Assembly: GCF_025195125.1 (NCBI RefSeq)
Contig: NZ_JAMGSL010000020.1
Coordinates: 1 to 64,000, forward strand
Direction: 5' to 3'
DNA length: 64,000 bases
Source of the DNA: Streptomyces sp. Je 1-79
GTDB taxonomy: Bacteria > Actinomycetota > Actinomycetes > Streptomycetales > Streptomycetaceae
The notes under the pieces were generated by a model. The model was not told the DNA's origin. It worked only from the letters and a program-made list of their open reading frames with translations, and did no database searches. Numbering within the stretch: the stretch's first letter is position 1; each line of letters opens with the position of its first letter. The position numbers and the translations under genes were made by a program. Positions 16,450 to 25,173 of the stretch are shown here, piece by piece.

Positions 16450-17661
16450 CTAGACGCCGTCGAGGAGCAGTTTGGCGGCGCGCAGCGCCCCGTCCGTGCG
16501 GATCGTGCCGGCCACGGCCCGCGCACGGGCGACGGTCTCGGGGGCCAGGGCGCTCTTGAGCGCGGCCGACAGGGAGTCGACGGTCGGGGCCGGACCGTCG
16601 TGTGCCACGCCGACGCCCAGCCGGGCGACCCGACCGGCCCAGTACGGCTGGTCACCCCCCTGGGGCACCACCACCTGAGGCACGCCGGCCGCGGTGGCCG
16701 TCGTCGTGGTGCCCGCGCTGCCGTGGTGCACGACGGCGGCCACCCGCGCGAACAGCGCCTGATGGTTGGCCTCGCCGACGGCGATACGGTCGTCCCGGTC
16801 GTCGAGCAGGTCCAGGTCGGCCCAGCCGCGGGACACGACGGCACGGTGGCCCTGCGCGCGGATCGCCTCGACGGCCACCGTGGCGGCGTTCTGTACGGCG
16901 CCTACGGGCATGCTGCCGAAGCCGACGTACACCGGGGGTGCGCCGGCGTCCAGGAACGCCACCAGTTCGGGCGGCAGCGGGCGTTCGTCCGGCCGGAGCC
17001 ACGCCCCGGTCTGCACGACGTCGAGATCCGTCGGCTCCCACGGGCTCAGGACCGGATCCGTCGCCAGCCACGGGCGGTCGCTGAAGGCGTAGTCACGGAC
17101 GTTGTCCACCGGCGGCAGGCCGATCGCCGCCCGCCGGGTGTTGATCTCCGCGCCGAACATCTCGTTCGCGATCCGGGCGTCCAGCTCCCACAGCGCCCGG
17201 TTGTCGGTCACCTCGGCCGGCAGCGGGCGGCCCCGGCGCCCGGGCGGCGGCTGGTGCGGTGAAGGCAGGCTGACGGGCTGGTGGCTCACGTGCACGTAGC
17301 GGATGCCCAGCTTCTCTGCCACCGACCGCGCGCCGGCCGTGACCGGCAACGGGCCGGTCGCCACCAGCACGTCGCATCCCTCGGCCGCCGCGGCGACCGT
17401 GCCGAACTGCTCGGCGATCAACTCGGCGGCACGCTCCGCAAGTCCCGCCGCGGACCCCGGTACCACCGAGGTCACCACGGGGCGCACCGGCGGGCCGACC
17501 GGAACCAGCGGCACTCCGACGCCGGCCAGCAGCTCCGCGAACTCCTGGTCCGGCGGTGCGCACACGCTCACCTCCGCGCCGAGTTCCCGCAGCCGCACCG
17601 CGAGCCCCACCATCGGCTCGACGCTTCCGCGCGCCCCGTACGTCGACACCAACACGCGCAT
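16450..17661 (-). CDS. Glycosyltransferase, GtfB/MGT-like GT1 family
   Basis: A 403-aa GT-B glycosyltransferase. It begins MRVLVSTYGARGSVEPMVGL, close to the glycopeptide GtfA/B and macrolide transferase N-termini (usual form STxGSRGDVEP; here Arg-Gly-Ser-Val). The donor site is VVHHGSAGTTTTATAAG then QGGDQPYWA. ATG 17661 is preferred over an in-frame start 63 bases upstream because GGGAG lies just before it and homology begins there. It is monocistronic and not part of a visible natural-product cluster. It differs clearly from the 2707-3948 enzyme (HHGSAGTT versus HHAGAGTT), so they are separate lineages. Substrates are unknown. Confidence 0.88.
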   Translation of the reverse strand: MRVLVSTYGARGSVEPMVGLAVRLRELGAEVSVCAPPDQEFAELLAGVGVPLVPVGPPVRPVVTSVVPGSAAGLAERAAELIAEQFGTVAAAAEGCDVLVATGPLPVTAGARSVAEKLGIRYVHVSHQPVSLPSPHQPPPGRRGRPLPAEVTDNRALWELDARIANEMFGAEINTRRAAIGLPPVDNVRDYAFSDRPWLATDPVLSPWEPTDLDVVQTGAWLRPDERPLPPELVAFLDAGAPPVYVGFGSMPVGAVQNAATVAVEAIRAQGHRAVVSRGWADLDLLDDRDDRIAVGEANHQALFARVAAVVHHGSAGTTTTATAAGVPQVVVPQGGDQPYWAGRVARLGVGVAHDGPAPTVDSLSAALKSALAPETVARARAVAGTIRTDGALRAAKLLLDGV

Positions 17662-17858
17662 CCCGCCGCTCCCAACGTCTTCATCGTCCGCGGTCCCACC
17701 TGCCAGGCGCCTTCGCCCGCCCACGTTCCGTCAACCTATCCCCCGCTCGACGCGAGGAGCGGGGCGGGAATCCGTTCGCCAGGTGAGGAGTTGATCACTA
17801 CGGTGACGTTCTCGACGGAAGAGTGCCACGAGGTTCCGACCCCCGAGGAGCTGTTGCC

Positions 17859-18227
17859 ATGCCGCCGCTGCTGAAGCTTTCGGCGATCACCCTCGACTGC
17901 GCCGATCCCCTGGCGCTGGCCGCCTTCTACCAGCAGGCCACGGGGCTGGAACCGCACCCCGAGTCCGACGAGGAGTTCGCCGGCCTCACAGGCGGGGACG
18001 GGCTGCTGATCGGTTTTCAACGGGTGGACGACTACCGGCCGCCGCGGTGGCCGGGGCAGGACGCGCCCCAGCAGTTCCATCTCGACTTCGATGTCGACGA
18101 TCTCGACGAGGCCGAGCGGCTGTTGCTGAGACTGGGCGCGTCCAAGCCTGATTTCCAGCCGAACGAACGCTGGCGCGTCCTCACCGATCCGGCCGGCCAC
18201 CCTTTCTGTCTGACCGCCAGAGGCTGA
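17859..18227 (+). CDS. VOC-superfamily (glyoxalase/bleomycin-resistance fold) protein
   Basis: A 122-aa protein with the paired beta-alpha-beta-beta-beta pattern: LSAITLDCADPLALAAFYQQ at the start, and QQFHLDFDVDDLDEAERLL opening the second half. It ends with VLTDPAGHPFCL, the phrase seen in many Streptomyces glyoxalase-like proteins. Metal ligands cannot be fixed with confidence. Start ATG 17859 is preceded by GAGGAG; an in-frame GTG 36 bases earlier lacks a ribosome site. VOC proteins bind or transform small molecules, including antibiotics; no substrate can be assigned. It is divergent from the glycosyltransferase with a 197-base gap. Confidence 0.88.
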   Translation: MPPLLKLSAITLDCADPLALAAFYQQATGLEPHPESDEEFAGLTGGDGLLIGFQRVDDYRPPRWPGQDAPQQFHLDFDVDDLDEAERLLLRLGASKPDFQPNERWRVLTDPAGHPFCLTARG

Positions 18228-18349
18228 GCACGGCCGCACCGGGCCTTGCTGGTCTCCCCTCGCCGGGGCCGCTGCTCCGACGGCGTGGGCGCGGCTGGGA
18301 TGCGGTGTGGTCACACGCGCGTGCCGTGTGGTCGTACTAGCCTCCCCGC

Positions 18350-19273
18350 ATGCGTTCGGACAGACTCCGCACCGTCCTGGCCCTGGCCACCACCGCGACC
18401 CTGCTCGGTCTCACCGGGGCCGCCTCCCCCGGCGCGCGTCCCGAGCAACGACGCGTCGTCTTCGACGACGCCAAGCCCACCGCGCTCGACAATCCCGTAC
18501 TTCTCCGCCCCGCCGGGGCGCCGATGACGGTCGTCGCCCATCGCGGGGCCTCGTCGCTCGCGCCGGAGAACACGATGGTCGCCCAGGAGGTCGGACGGCG
18601 TTCCGGGGCCGACTTCATCGAGAACGACGTCCAGTTGAGCCGGGACGGCGTGCCCTATCTGATGCACGACACGACCGTGGACCGAACGACGAACGGCAGC
18701 GGGGACATCACCACCTTGACGGCCGCGCAGATCGACAGGCTCGACGCAGGGGCCTGGTTCGCCCCGGTCTTCGCCGCCGCGCGCGTCCCGACCCTCGCCG
18801 CACAGCTGGCCGACCTGCGGAGCCGCGGCGGGAACCTGCTCCTGGAGATCAAGCGCGCCACCACGGTCCAGCAGGTCAGGGCCATCATCGCCGTCGTGAG
18901 GGCGCAGGGGATGACCGGCCGGGTCGTCGTCCAGAGCTTCGAACCCCAGCATCTGCGCTGGGTGCACGAGTCGGCCCCCGAGCTTCCCCTGGCCCTGCTC
19001 CGGCGCGCCCTGGACGCCGACCCCGTGGCCACCGCCGAGGAACTCCACCTGTCCGCGTACAACCCCAGCGGAACCGCGCTCGAAACCCGGCCGGGCGTCG
19101 TCGCCGACCTGCACCGGGCGGGCATCGCCACGTGGGTGTGGACCGTGGACTCGGCCGCGAAGTGGAGCACGTACGACCGGTACGGCGTCGACGGCATCAT
19201 CACCAACCGCCCGGGCGAGCTCACCGGCTGGAGCGACGCCCGGAGCACGGCTCCGCCCGCTGCGGCACCATGA
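18350..19273 (+). CDS. Secreted glycerophosphodiester phosphodiesterase
   Basis: A 307-aa exported enzyme that hydrolyses glycerophosphodiesters to glycerol-3-phosphate and an alcohol, supplying phosphate and carbon from phospholipid debris. An N-terminal signal (RTVLALATTATLLGLTG) is followed by the TIM-barrel domain: VAHRGASSLAPENT (His64, Arg65), IENDVQLSRDGVPYLMHD (Glu91, Asp93, His106), LLEIKRA (Glu late in the barrel) and TWVWTVDS near the end. All metal and acid-base residues of the GDPD family are present. Signal cleavage after about residue 25 is likely. It lies alone between the VOC gene and the converging histidine kinase. Confidence 0.9.
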   Translation: MRSDRLRTVLALATTATLLGLTGAASPGARPEQRRVVFDDAKPTALDNPVLLRPAGAPMTVVAHRGASSLAPENTMVAQEVGRRSGADFIENDVQLSRDGVPYLMHDTTVDRTTNGSGDITTLTAAQIDRLDAGAWFAPVFAAARVPTLAAQLADLRSRGGNLLLEIKRATTVQQVRAIIAVVRAQGMTGRVVVQSFEPQHLRWVHESAPELPLALLRRALDADPVATAEELHLSAYNPSGTALETRPGVVADLHRAGIATWVWTVDSAAKWSTYDRYGVDGIITNRPGELTGWSDARSTAPPAAAP

Positions 19274-19297
19274 CCTCCGGCGCACGCCCTCGCCTCT

Positions 19298-20656
19298 TCA
19301 CGAGGCTCGGACCGCGTGCCCGCCGCCCCGCGCACCGGTGAAGTGCACGCGGACCGTGAGGCCGCCGCCCTGCGTGTTGGCGAACGCCTCGGCGGTCGCG
19401 CCGTGGGCGCGGGCGATGGACTCGACGATCGACAGGCCCAGGCCCACGCCCTCCCCCGGGGCGTGGGTGCGTTCGGTCAGCCGGCGGAAGGGCTCGAAGA
19501 GCAGCGGGACGACGTCGGGAGGGATCGCCGGGCCGGTGTTCGCGACCTCGATGCCGTCCGGTCCCGTACGGACCCGGACGCGGCCGCCCGCGACGTTGTG
19601 GCGTACCGCGTTCCCGACCAGGTTGTGGAGCAGCCGGTCGAGGAGCACGGTGTCGCCGGGGACGGTCAGGGGCCGGGCGTCGACCGCGACGGTCACGGCA
19701 CGCGCCTCGGCCTCGGACGCCAGTGCTTCCACGGCCTTCCTCGCGAGTTCGTGCACCGCCACCGGTCGCCGCTCGCGCAGTCCCTGGTCGCAGGCGGCGA
19801 GGAGCAGCAGTCCGTCGATGGTCCGTTCGCTGTCGTCGGCGACTTCGAGCAGCTTCCCCCGGATACGGGCGACCCGCTGCGCGTCCGGCTCGCCCGCGAG
19901 TCCGATCTCGGCGGCGGCACGCTGCACGGCGAGGGCGGTCCGCAGCTCGTGGGCCGCGTTCGCGGCGAAACGCTGCTGCGACGACACCAGCCGTTCCATG
20001 CGCCCGAGCATGTCGTCGAAGGTGTCGGCGAGGTGCTTCAGCTCCCCCGGCGGCCCGTCCAGGGCGATCCTCTCGTGCAGGTTCTCCCCGGAGAGCCGGC
20101 GCGCCGTGTCGGTGATCACGGCGACCGGCCGCAGGACACGTCCCGCCATCCACCAGGCGAGGACGACCGACACGACCGCGTACACGGCGAGGACGATCAG
20201 GGAGACCGTGAGCAGCCGTTCCAGGGCGGCGCTCTCGGCGGCGTCGCTCAGCGTCCGGGTGATCGCGACGCCGGGGGCCACTCCGGGCGGCACGGGGCCG
20301 GGACTGGTGGGCAGGGCATACTCCCACAGCGGTGACGCCGTGGAACGCGGGGTGGCCGGGACGGTGTCGAGTCGCTGTGCGGGGACGGCCGTGGTCATGG
20401 CGACGCTGATCGACGCGTAGAGGCCCTCCTTGACCAGGAAGTACACGACTCCCGTGAGCAGCGCGCCCGCCAGGAGCAGGAGCCCGCCGTACAGCGCCGT
20501 CAGACGGGCGCGTTCGCCGCCCGTGAGGCGTCGCGCCGTCGCGGCGATCCGTCGTGCGGCCGCGCTCCGTCCGGGCCCCGGGGTCCGTGTCCTCGCCGTG
20601 CTCCGGCCCGCGCGCGTTCCCGGGGACGGCTCCCGGCCGCCCGCGCCCGCCTTCAC
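19298..20656 (-). CDS. Two-component sensor histidine kinase
   Basis: A 452-aa membrane kinase. Two transmembrane helices (about residues 53-75 and 149-170) enclose a short extracellular loop, followed by a HAMP region (GRVLRPVAVITDTARRLS), the DHp phosphoacceptor AANAAHELRTAL (His236), and a HATPase with N-box LLHNLVGNAVRHN, Gly-rich GEGVGLGLSIV and a C-terminal tail. Start GTG 20656 overlaps the regulator stop (GTGA), so the pair is co-translated. The operon is divergent from the lipoprotein/adaptor/ABC exporter genes at 21401-24910, which it probably controls, an arrangement shared by many actinobacterial cell-envelope-stress systems. The stimulus is unknown. Confidence 0.92.
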   Translation of the reverse strand: MKAGAGGREPSPGTRAGRSTARTRTPGPGRSAAARRIAATARRLTGGERARLTALYGGLLLLAGALLTGVVYFLVKEGLYASISVAMTTAVPAQRLDTVPATPRSTASPLWEYALPTSPGPVPPGVAPGVAITRTLSDAAESAALERLLTVSLIVLAVYAVVSVVLAWWMAGRVLRPVAVITDTARRLSGENLHERIALDGPPGELKHLADTFDDMLGRMERLVSSQQRFAANAAHELRTALAVQRAAAEIGLAGEPDAQRVARIRGKLLEVADDSERTIDGLLLLAACDQGLRERRPVAVHELARKAVEALASEAEARAVTVAVDARPLTVPGDTVLLDRLLHNLVGNAVRHNVAGGRVRVRTGPDGIEVANTGPAIPPDVVPLLFEPFRRLTERTHAPGEGVGLGLSIVESIARAHGATAEAFANTQGGGLTVRVHFTGARGGGHAVRAS

Positions 20657-21312
20657 GACCCGATCCGGTAGCCCGCGCCCGGCACCGTCTCCACCACCGG
20701 CGGCTCGCCGAGCTTCGCGCGGAGTTTGCTCAGGGCCACCCGAACCGCGTTCGTGCGGTAGCTGGTGTGCTCCTCCCACACCTGCTCGATCAGGTCCTCG
20801 CCGCTGACCACGGCGCCCTCCGCGCGCAGCAGGGCTTCGAGGACCGCGAACTCCTTGCGGGACAGCTGCAGATGCCGGCCGTCACGGCTCGCCTGCCGAC
20901 GGGCGGTGTCCAGGACGATCCCCGCGCGTTCGAGTACGGGCGGCAGCGCGGGCCGGGCACGGCGGCCGAGCGCGAGGACGCGGGCGAGCAGCTCGTCGTA
21001 CGCGAAGGGCTTGGCCAGATAGTCGTCGGCGCCGAGCCCGAGGCCGTCGACCCGGTCCCGTACCGTTCCCGCCGCCGTCAGCATCAGGACCCGGGTCATC
21101 AGGCGCTGCTCGACGACCCGGCGGCACACGTCGTCGCCGTGCATCCCCGGCAGGTCACGGTCGAGGACGAGGACGTCGTACTCCCCGAACTGCAACTTCC
21201 GCAGGGCCTCCAGGCCGTCGCCCGCCACGTCGACCGCGAGCGCGTCGCGGCGCAGCCCCTCGGCGATCATCTCGGCGAGGAAGGCCTCGTCCTCCACCAG
21301 TAGTACACGCAT
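20653..21312 (-). CDS. Two-component response regulator, OmpR/PhoB family
   Basis: A 219-aa regulator. The receiver domain has LLVEDE (acidic pocket), the phosphoacceptor Asp51 in VLVLDRDLPG, LMLTAAG and the switch Lys in YLAKPFAYDELL. The winged-helix DNA-binding domain (residues 125-219) has LSRKEFAVLEALL, EDLIEQVWEEHTS and ends VETVPGAGYRIGS. ATG 21312 is followed downstream by the overlapping kinase gene. Probable binding elements are in the 88-base divergent region at 21313-21400. It likely activates the exporter operon on the other side and perhaps its own operon. Confidence 0.93.
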   Translation of the reverse strand: MRVLLVEDEAFLAEMIAEGLRRDALAVDVAGDGLEALRKLQFGEYDVLVLDRDLPGMHGDDVCRRVVEQRLMTRVLMLTAAGTVRDRVDGLGLGADDYLAKPFAYDELLARVLALGRRARPALPPVLERAGIVLDTARRQASRDGRHLQLSRKEFAVLEALLRAEGAVVSGEDLIEQVWEEHTSYRTNAVRVALSKLRAKLGEPPVVETVPGAGYRIGS

Positions 21313-21400
21313 GCACCCTGTGTATCGGAAACGACCTTTCGTCTCTGTAAACCGATCCGCTGAGAGAAACGAAACACCGCCTGCGCGCACCATCCGGTCC
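21313..21400. promoter_or_regulatory. Divergent control region with repeated GAAACGA elements
   Basis: The 88 bases between the regulator gene and the lipoprotein gene are AT-richer than the neighbourhood. GAAACGA occurs at 21328-21334 and again at 21366-21372, 38 bases apart, and an imperfect inverted partner (TTCGTCTCTG) starts at 21339. These are plausible binding sites for the adjacent OmpR-type regulator. The exact promoters are not resolved. Confidence 0.4.
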
Positions 21401-21904
21401 ATGACGACTCGACGTATCCGAGAGACCCTCCAGCTGACCGCGGCGGCCTCGCTCGCCGCCCTCTGCCTCCTCGCCACCGCGTGCACCGCCGACGGCGGCA
21501 AGAAGACCGGAAGCGAGAGCGTGAGCGAGGAGGGCAAGAAGGCCGACCAGGCGCTGGAGCACCGCAAGTGTCTGCGCGAGCAGGGCCTGGACGTGCCCGA
21601 GCCCAAGCCGGGCGAGGAGGGCGTCGGCCTGACCATCGGCGGCGACGGCATGTCCAAGGAGAAGATGGAGAAGGCGTTCAAGGCCTGCCGTGACAAGGGC
21701 GGGGCCGGCATGGGGAAGGAACTGACCCAGGCCGACAAGGACAAGATGATCAAGTACGCGCAGTGCATGCGGAAGAACGGCTTCGACATGCCCGACCCGA
21801 CGTTCGGGGAAGGCGGCGTGTCGGCGGCGCGGCCCATACCGCAGGGCGCGGAGATGAAGAAGTTCGAGAAGGCGAACAAGGCGTGCGAGAGCGTGTCGCG
21901 ATGA
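21401..21904 (+). CDS. Lipoprotein of the adaptor/ABC exporter operon
   Basis: A 167-aa exported lipoprotein. The signal has basic residues, an Ala/Leu core and lipobox LLATAC with Cys at about residue 28. The mature part is charged and Lys/Glu-rich, with two similar segments: KKADQALEHRKCLREQGLDVP (shown in part) and DKDKMIKYAQCMRKNGFDMPDP. Each has a Cys within a helix followed by an N/Q-G-x-D-x-P turn, and each is followed later by a second Cys (KACRDKG, KACESVS). This suggests an internal duplication with two disulfides. I know it only as a recurring partner of MacB-like operons in Streptomyces. The stop overlaps the next ATG. Confidence 0.85.
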   Translation: MTTRRIRETLQLTAAASLAALCLLATACTADGGKKTGSESVSEEGKKADQALEHRKCLREQGLDVPEPKPGEEGVGLTIGGDGMSKEKMEKAFKACRDKGGAGMGKELTQADKDKMIKYAQCMRKNGFDMPDPTFGEGGVSAARPIPQGAEMKKFEKANKACESVSR

Positions 21905-22959
21905 GCCGGCGCAGGCTGGTGGCCGCCCTGGCCACGATCGCGGCGGTCGCGGGCGGCGGCGTGGCCGTCACCGCTCTGGGCGAGGCGGACGAGCCGCGGG
22001 CCGTCGCCGACCCGGGGCTTCCGCCCGAGACGGTCCCGGTGACCCGGGGCGACCTCAGCGACAGCTCCCAGCAGGACGGCACCCTCGGGCACCTCGGCGA
22101 ACGGAAGATCAACGCCGGCCCGGCCGGAACCCTCACCTGGCTCGCCCCGAGCGGCTCCACGGTGGAGCGGGACGAGCGGCTGTACGAGGTCGACGGCGCC
22201 CCCGTCCGTCTGATGTACGGGGCCGAACCCATGTACCGGACGCTGAAGACCGGCGACAAGGGCAAGGACGTGCGGCAGCTGGAGGAGAACCTCGCCGCGC
22301 TCGGGTACGTCGGCTTCACGGTCGACGAGGAGTTCACGGCGAAGACCGCCGACGCCGTGAAGCGCTGGCAGAAGTCCCACGACCTGAAGCGGACGGGCAC
22401 CGTCGGCCCCGACGCGATCGCCTTCGCCGGCAGCGCGGTCCGCGTCAAGGAGGCGGGCGCGGCTCCGGGCGACCAGGTCGCGCCGGGGCGGCCGGTGCTC
22501 ACGGTGACGGGTTCCGAGCGCGTCGTACGGTTCAAGATCCCTGTCGCGGACGCCGGCCTCGCGAAGGCCGGCACCCGGGTCCACGTACAGCTCCCGGACG
22601 GGACCCGGGTGGGCGGAAAGGTCTCGTCGGTCGGCAGGACGGCGTCCGCGGGCGACGATCCGCAGGACCGGACGCCGAAGATCGACGTCACGGTCTCCTT
22701 CGACACCCCGGAGAAGGTCACCGGCGTCGACCAGTCCCCGGTCACCGTCGACCTCACCGGCGAGACCCGCGAGGACGTGCTCTCGGTCCCCGTCAACGCG
22801 CTGCTCGCGCTGCCCGGCGGCGGCTTCGGCGTCCAGGTCGTCGAGAACGGCACGGCGCGGGACGTCGAGGTGGAACTCGGCATGTTCGGCCAGGGCCGCG
22901 TCGAGGTCAGCGGCGACGGGCTGCGCGAGGGGATGAAGGTCGGGGTGCCGTCCGCATGA
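21901..22959 (+). CDS. Membrane-anchored periplasmic-adaptor-like protein with peptidoglycan-binding domain
   Basis: A 352-aa protein with an N-terminal signal anchor (LVAALATIAAVAGGGVAVTAL) and an outer-face body. At about residues 110-150 a PG_binding_1 domain is visible (KDVRQLEENLAALGY, then VDEEFTAKTADAVKRWQ). Flanking segments are lipoyl/barrel-like stretches of the HlyD/MacA family (GTLTWLAPSGSTVERDERLY, and VPVNALLALPGGGFGVQVV near the end). In Gram-negatives such proteins bridge to an outer-membrane channel; in actinomycetes they probably tie the exporter to the cell wall. It overlaps the lipoprotein gene before it and the ATPase gene after it, so the four genes form one unit. Confidence 0.88.
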   Translation: MSRRRLVAALATIAAVAGGGVAVTALGEADEPRAVADPGLPPETVPVTRGDLSDSSQQDGTLGHLGERKINAGPAGTLTWLAPSGSTVERDERLYEVDGAPVRLMYGAEPMYRTLKTGDKGKDVRQLEENLAALGYVGFTVDEEFTAKTADAVKRWQKSHDLKRTGTVGPDAIAFAGSAVRVKEAGAAPGDQVAPGRPVLTVTGSERVVRFKIPVADAGLAKAGTRVHVQLPDGTRVGGKVSSVGRTASAGDDPQDRTPKIDVTVSFDTPEKVTGVDQSPVTVDLTGETREDVLSVPVNALLALPGGGFGVQVVENGTARDVEVELGMFGQGRVEVSGDGLREGMKVGVPSA

Positions 22960-23705
22960 GTACGGTCGTACGACTCTCCGGCGTCACCAAGGAGTACGCC
23001 GGCGGGGTCCGCGCCCTCGACGGGGTGGACCTCGCGGTCGGCGAGGGGGAGCTCCTCGGCATCGTCGGTCCGTCCGGTTCCGGCAAGTCCACCCTGCTGC
23101 ACATCGTCGGCACGCTGGACCGGCCCAGCGCCGGGACGGTCGAGATCGCGGGGCACGACGTGGCATCGCTGACCGACCGGCGGCTGTCCGCGCTGCGCGC
23201 CCGCCACATCGGGTTCGTCTTCCAGGCGTTCCACCTGGTGCCCGGGGTCGGCGCGCTGGAGAACGTCGCCGAGGGGCTGCTGTACTCGGGCCTCCCCCGG
23301 GCCCGGCGCCGGGCGATGGCCGCCGACGCTCTCGCCCGCGTCGGCCTCGCCGACCGGATGAAGCACCGGCCGCACGAACTGTCCGGCGGGCAGAAGCAGC
23401 GCGTCGCCATCGCCCGCGCGGTCGTCGGCGAGCCGGACCTGCTGCTCGCCGACGAGCCGACCGGGGCGCTGGACTCGGCGTCCGGCGAGGCCGTGATGGA
23501 TCTGCTGCACGACCTCAACGAACAGGGCGCCACGATCGCCGTCATCACCCACGACACGGAGATCGCGGGGCGGTTGCCCCGGCAGGTGCGCCTCCGCGAC
23601 GGCCGGGTCACGGCCGACACGGCGCTCGGCACGGCGTCCGGAACGGCGTCCGGAACGGTCCCGGCCGCCGGGCCCGGCACCACGCTCGGAAAGGCCGCCG
23701 TCTGA
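22956..23705 (+). CDS. ABC transporter ATPase, MacB/LolD type
   Basis: A 249-aa ATPase. Walker A is GPSGSGKST, then the MacB-type stretch FVFQAFHLVPG, signature LSGGQKQR, Walker B LLLADEPTGALD, and switch VITHD. The family drives conformational work in FtsX-like permeases instead of classical transport. After the NBD (about residue 215) there is a low-complexity tail with a short duplicated ASGT segment (ALGTASGTASGTVPA) encoded by a 12-base repeat. It overlaps the adaptor (ATGA) and shares one base with the permease start (TGATG). Confidence 0.93.
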   Translation: MSTVVRLSGVTKEYAGGVRALDGVDLAVGEGELLGIVGPSGSGKSTLLHIVGTLDRPSAGTVEIAGHDVASLTDRRLSALRARHIGFVFQAFHLVPGVGALENVAEGLLYSGLPRARRRAMAADALARVGLADRMKHRPHELSGGQKQRVAIARAVVGEPDLLLADEPTGALDSASGEAVMDLLHDLNEQGATIAVITHDTEIAGRLPRQVRLRDGRVTADTALGTASGTASGTVPAAGPGTTLGKAAV

Positions 23706-24910
23706 TGCCCCGTACACGCAGGTCGCTGAAGGCGGCCCGGCTCACCCCGCGTGACGTCCTTCACGTCGGCTCGGCAGGGTTGCGCAGCCGTCCCGTACGC
23801 GTGGTGTTGTCGGCGCTGGGAATCGCGATCGGGATCGCCACGATGATCGCCGTGGTGGGCATCTCCGCCTCCAGCCAGGCGCAGTTGATCCGACAGCTCG
23901 ACGCGCTCGGCACGAACATGCTGGTGGCGAAGCCGGGCGAGGGCATGTTCAGCGGGGAGGAGGTCAAGCTGCCCAAGGACGCGGTCGGCATGGTGGGACG
24001 GATCGACGGCGTCGAGGACGTCGGCGCCACCGGCGAACTCAAGCGCTCCGTCCGGCGCTCCGAGAAGATCCCCGAGGCCGAGACCGGCGGCATCGCGGTG
24101 AAGGCCGCCACGGAGGGGATGCTCGACGTGCTGCGCGGCGGCATGGGCAGGGGCACATGGCTGAACGCCGCCAACGGCCGCTATCCGTCCGTCGTCCTCG
24201 GTCACGTGGCGGCGGAGCGGCTCGGGATCACCGAGCCGGGGCGTCAGGTCTGGATCGACGACCGGTACTTCACGGTCGTCGGCATCCTCGACCCGCTTCC
24301 GCTCGCGCCCGAGATCGAGCGCTCGGCGCTGGTGGGCTGGGAGGGCGCGCAGAAGCTGCTGGGCTTCGACGGGCATCCGACGGCGGTGTACGAGCGGTCC
24401 ACGGACGCGTCCGTGCCGACGGTCCAGAAGCTGCTCGCCCCGACGATCGATCCTCAGAACCCGCAGAACGTCCAGGTGAGCGACCCCTCCTCGGCGCTCC
24501 GGGCCAAGGCGGCCACGGAGGGGGCGTTCTCCACGCTGCTCCTGGGCCTGGGCGGGATCGCCCTTCTGGTGGGCGGGGTCGGTGTGGCCAACACCATGAT
24601 CATCTCGGTTCTGGAACGACGCCACGAGATCGGCCTGCGCCGCTCGTTGGGGGCGACGAGGGGCCAGATCAGGGTCCAGTTCGTCACGGAGTCCCTGATG
24701 CTGTCCGGCCTCGGCGGCATCGCGGGGGTGGCTCTGGGCGGCGCGGCAACGGGCGTCTACGCGTACACGGGCGGACTGCCGTGGGTGGTGCCGCCGTGGG
24801 CGGTGGGCGGCGGCTTCGCGGCGACGCTGGTGATCGGCACGATCGCGGGCCTGTACCCGGCGGTCCGCGCGTCCCGCCTGTCCCCGACCCTGGCCCTCGC
24901 GGCGGCGTAG
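23705..24910 (+). CDS. FtsX/MacB-like ABC permease
   Basis: A 401-aa membrane protein with the four-helix MacB layout: one helix near the N-terminus (VVLSALGIAIGIATMIAVVG), a large extracytoplasmic domain (about residues 60-270), then three helices. It carries the conserved cytoplasmic phrase ERRHEIGLRRSLGATRGQIR and ends PAVRASRLSPTLALAAA. With the ATPase, adaptor and lipoprotein it should form a mechanotransmitting efflux machine for peptides, antibiotics or envelope lipids. The substrate is not readable. Expression is presumably controlled by the divergent two-component system. Confidence 0.92.
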   Translation: MPRTRRSLKAARLTPRDVLHVGSAGLRSRPVRVVLSALGIAIGIATMIAVVGISASSQAQLIRQLDALGTNMLVAKPGEGMFSGEEVKLPKDAVGMVGRIDGVEDVGATGELKRSVRRSEKIPEAETGGIAVKAATEGMLDVLRGGMGRGTWLNAANGRYPSVVLGHVAAERLGITEPGRQVWIDDRYFTVVGILDPLPLAPEIERSALVGWEGAQKLLGFDGHPTAVYERSTDASVPTVQKLLAPTIDPQNPQNVQVSDPSSALRAKAATEGAFSTLLLGLGGIALLVGGVGVANTMIISVLERRHEIGLRRSLGATRGQIRVQFVTESLMLSGLGGIAGVALGGAATGVYAYTGGLPWVVPPWAVGGGFAATLVIGTIAGLYPAVRASRLSPTLALAAA

Positions 24911-25173
24911 CGGGGCGCTGTCCGAAGACGGACCAAGGGGCGCCGGGGGCGAAGGCGGTCCCGGACGCCCCTCCGGGGAGACGGCTCGCCCCACCGGCCG
25001 TCCGACGCCGTGTGGGCTCCTCGCCGTGGGACACACCGGCCGACTGGCGGGACGGCGCGATCGGAGGGGCCGATGGCAGAGTGGGGCGTACGACCGATCC
25101 TTCCCAGCACGCAGTCGGCCGTCCCCGGAGACCGAGCGTCGGGGGTCCGGCGCCCGATCAGAAAGCCTCCATC

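Noticed and set aside
24157..25173. Extension of the beta-lactamase frame upstream of ATG 25174
   Set aside because: The upstream part overlaps the MacB permease gene in another frame; the lipoprotein signal fixes the start at 25174.
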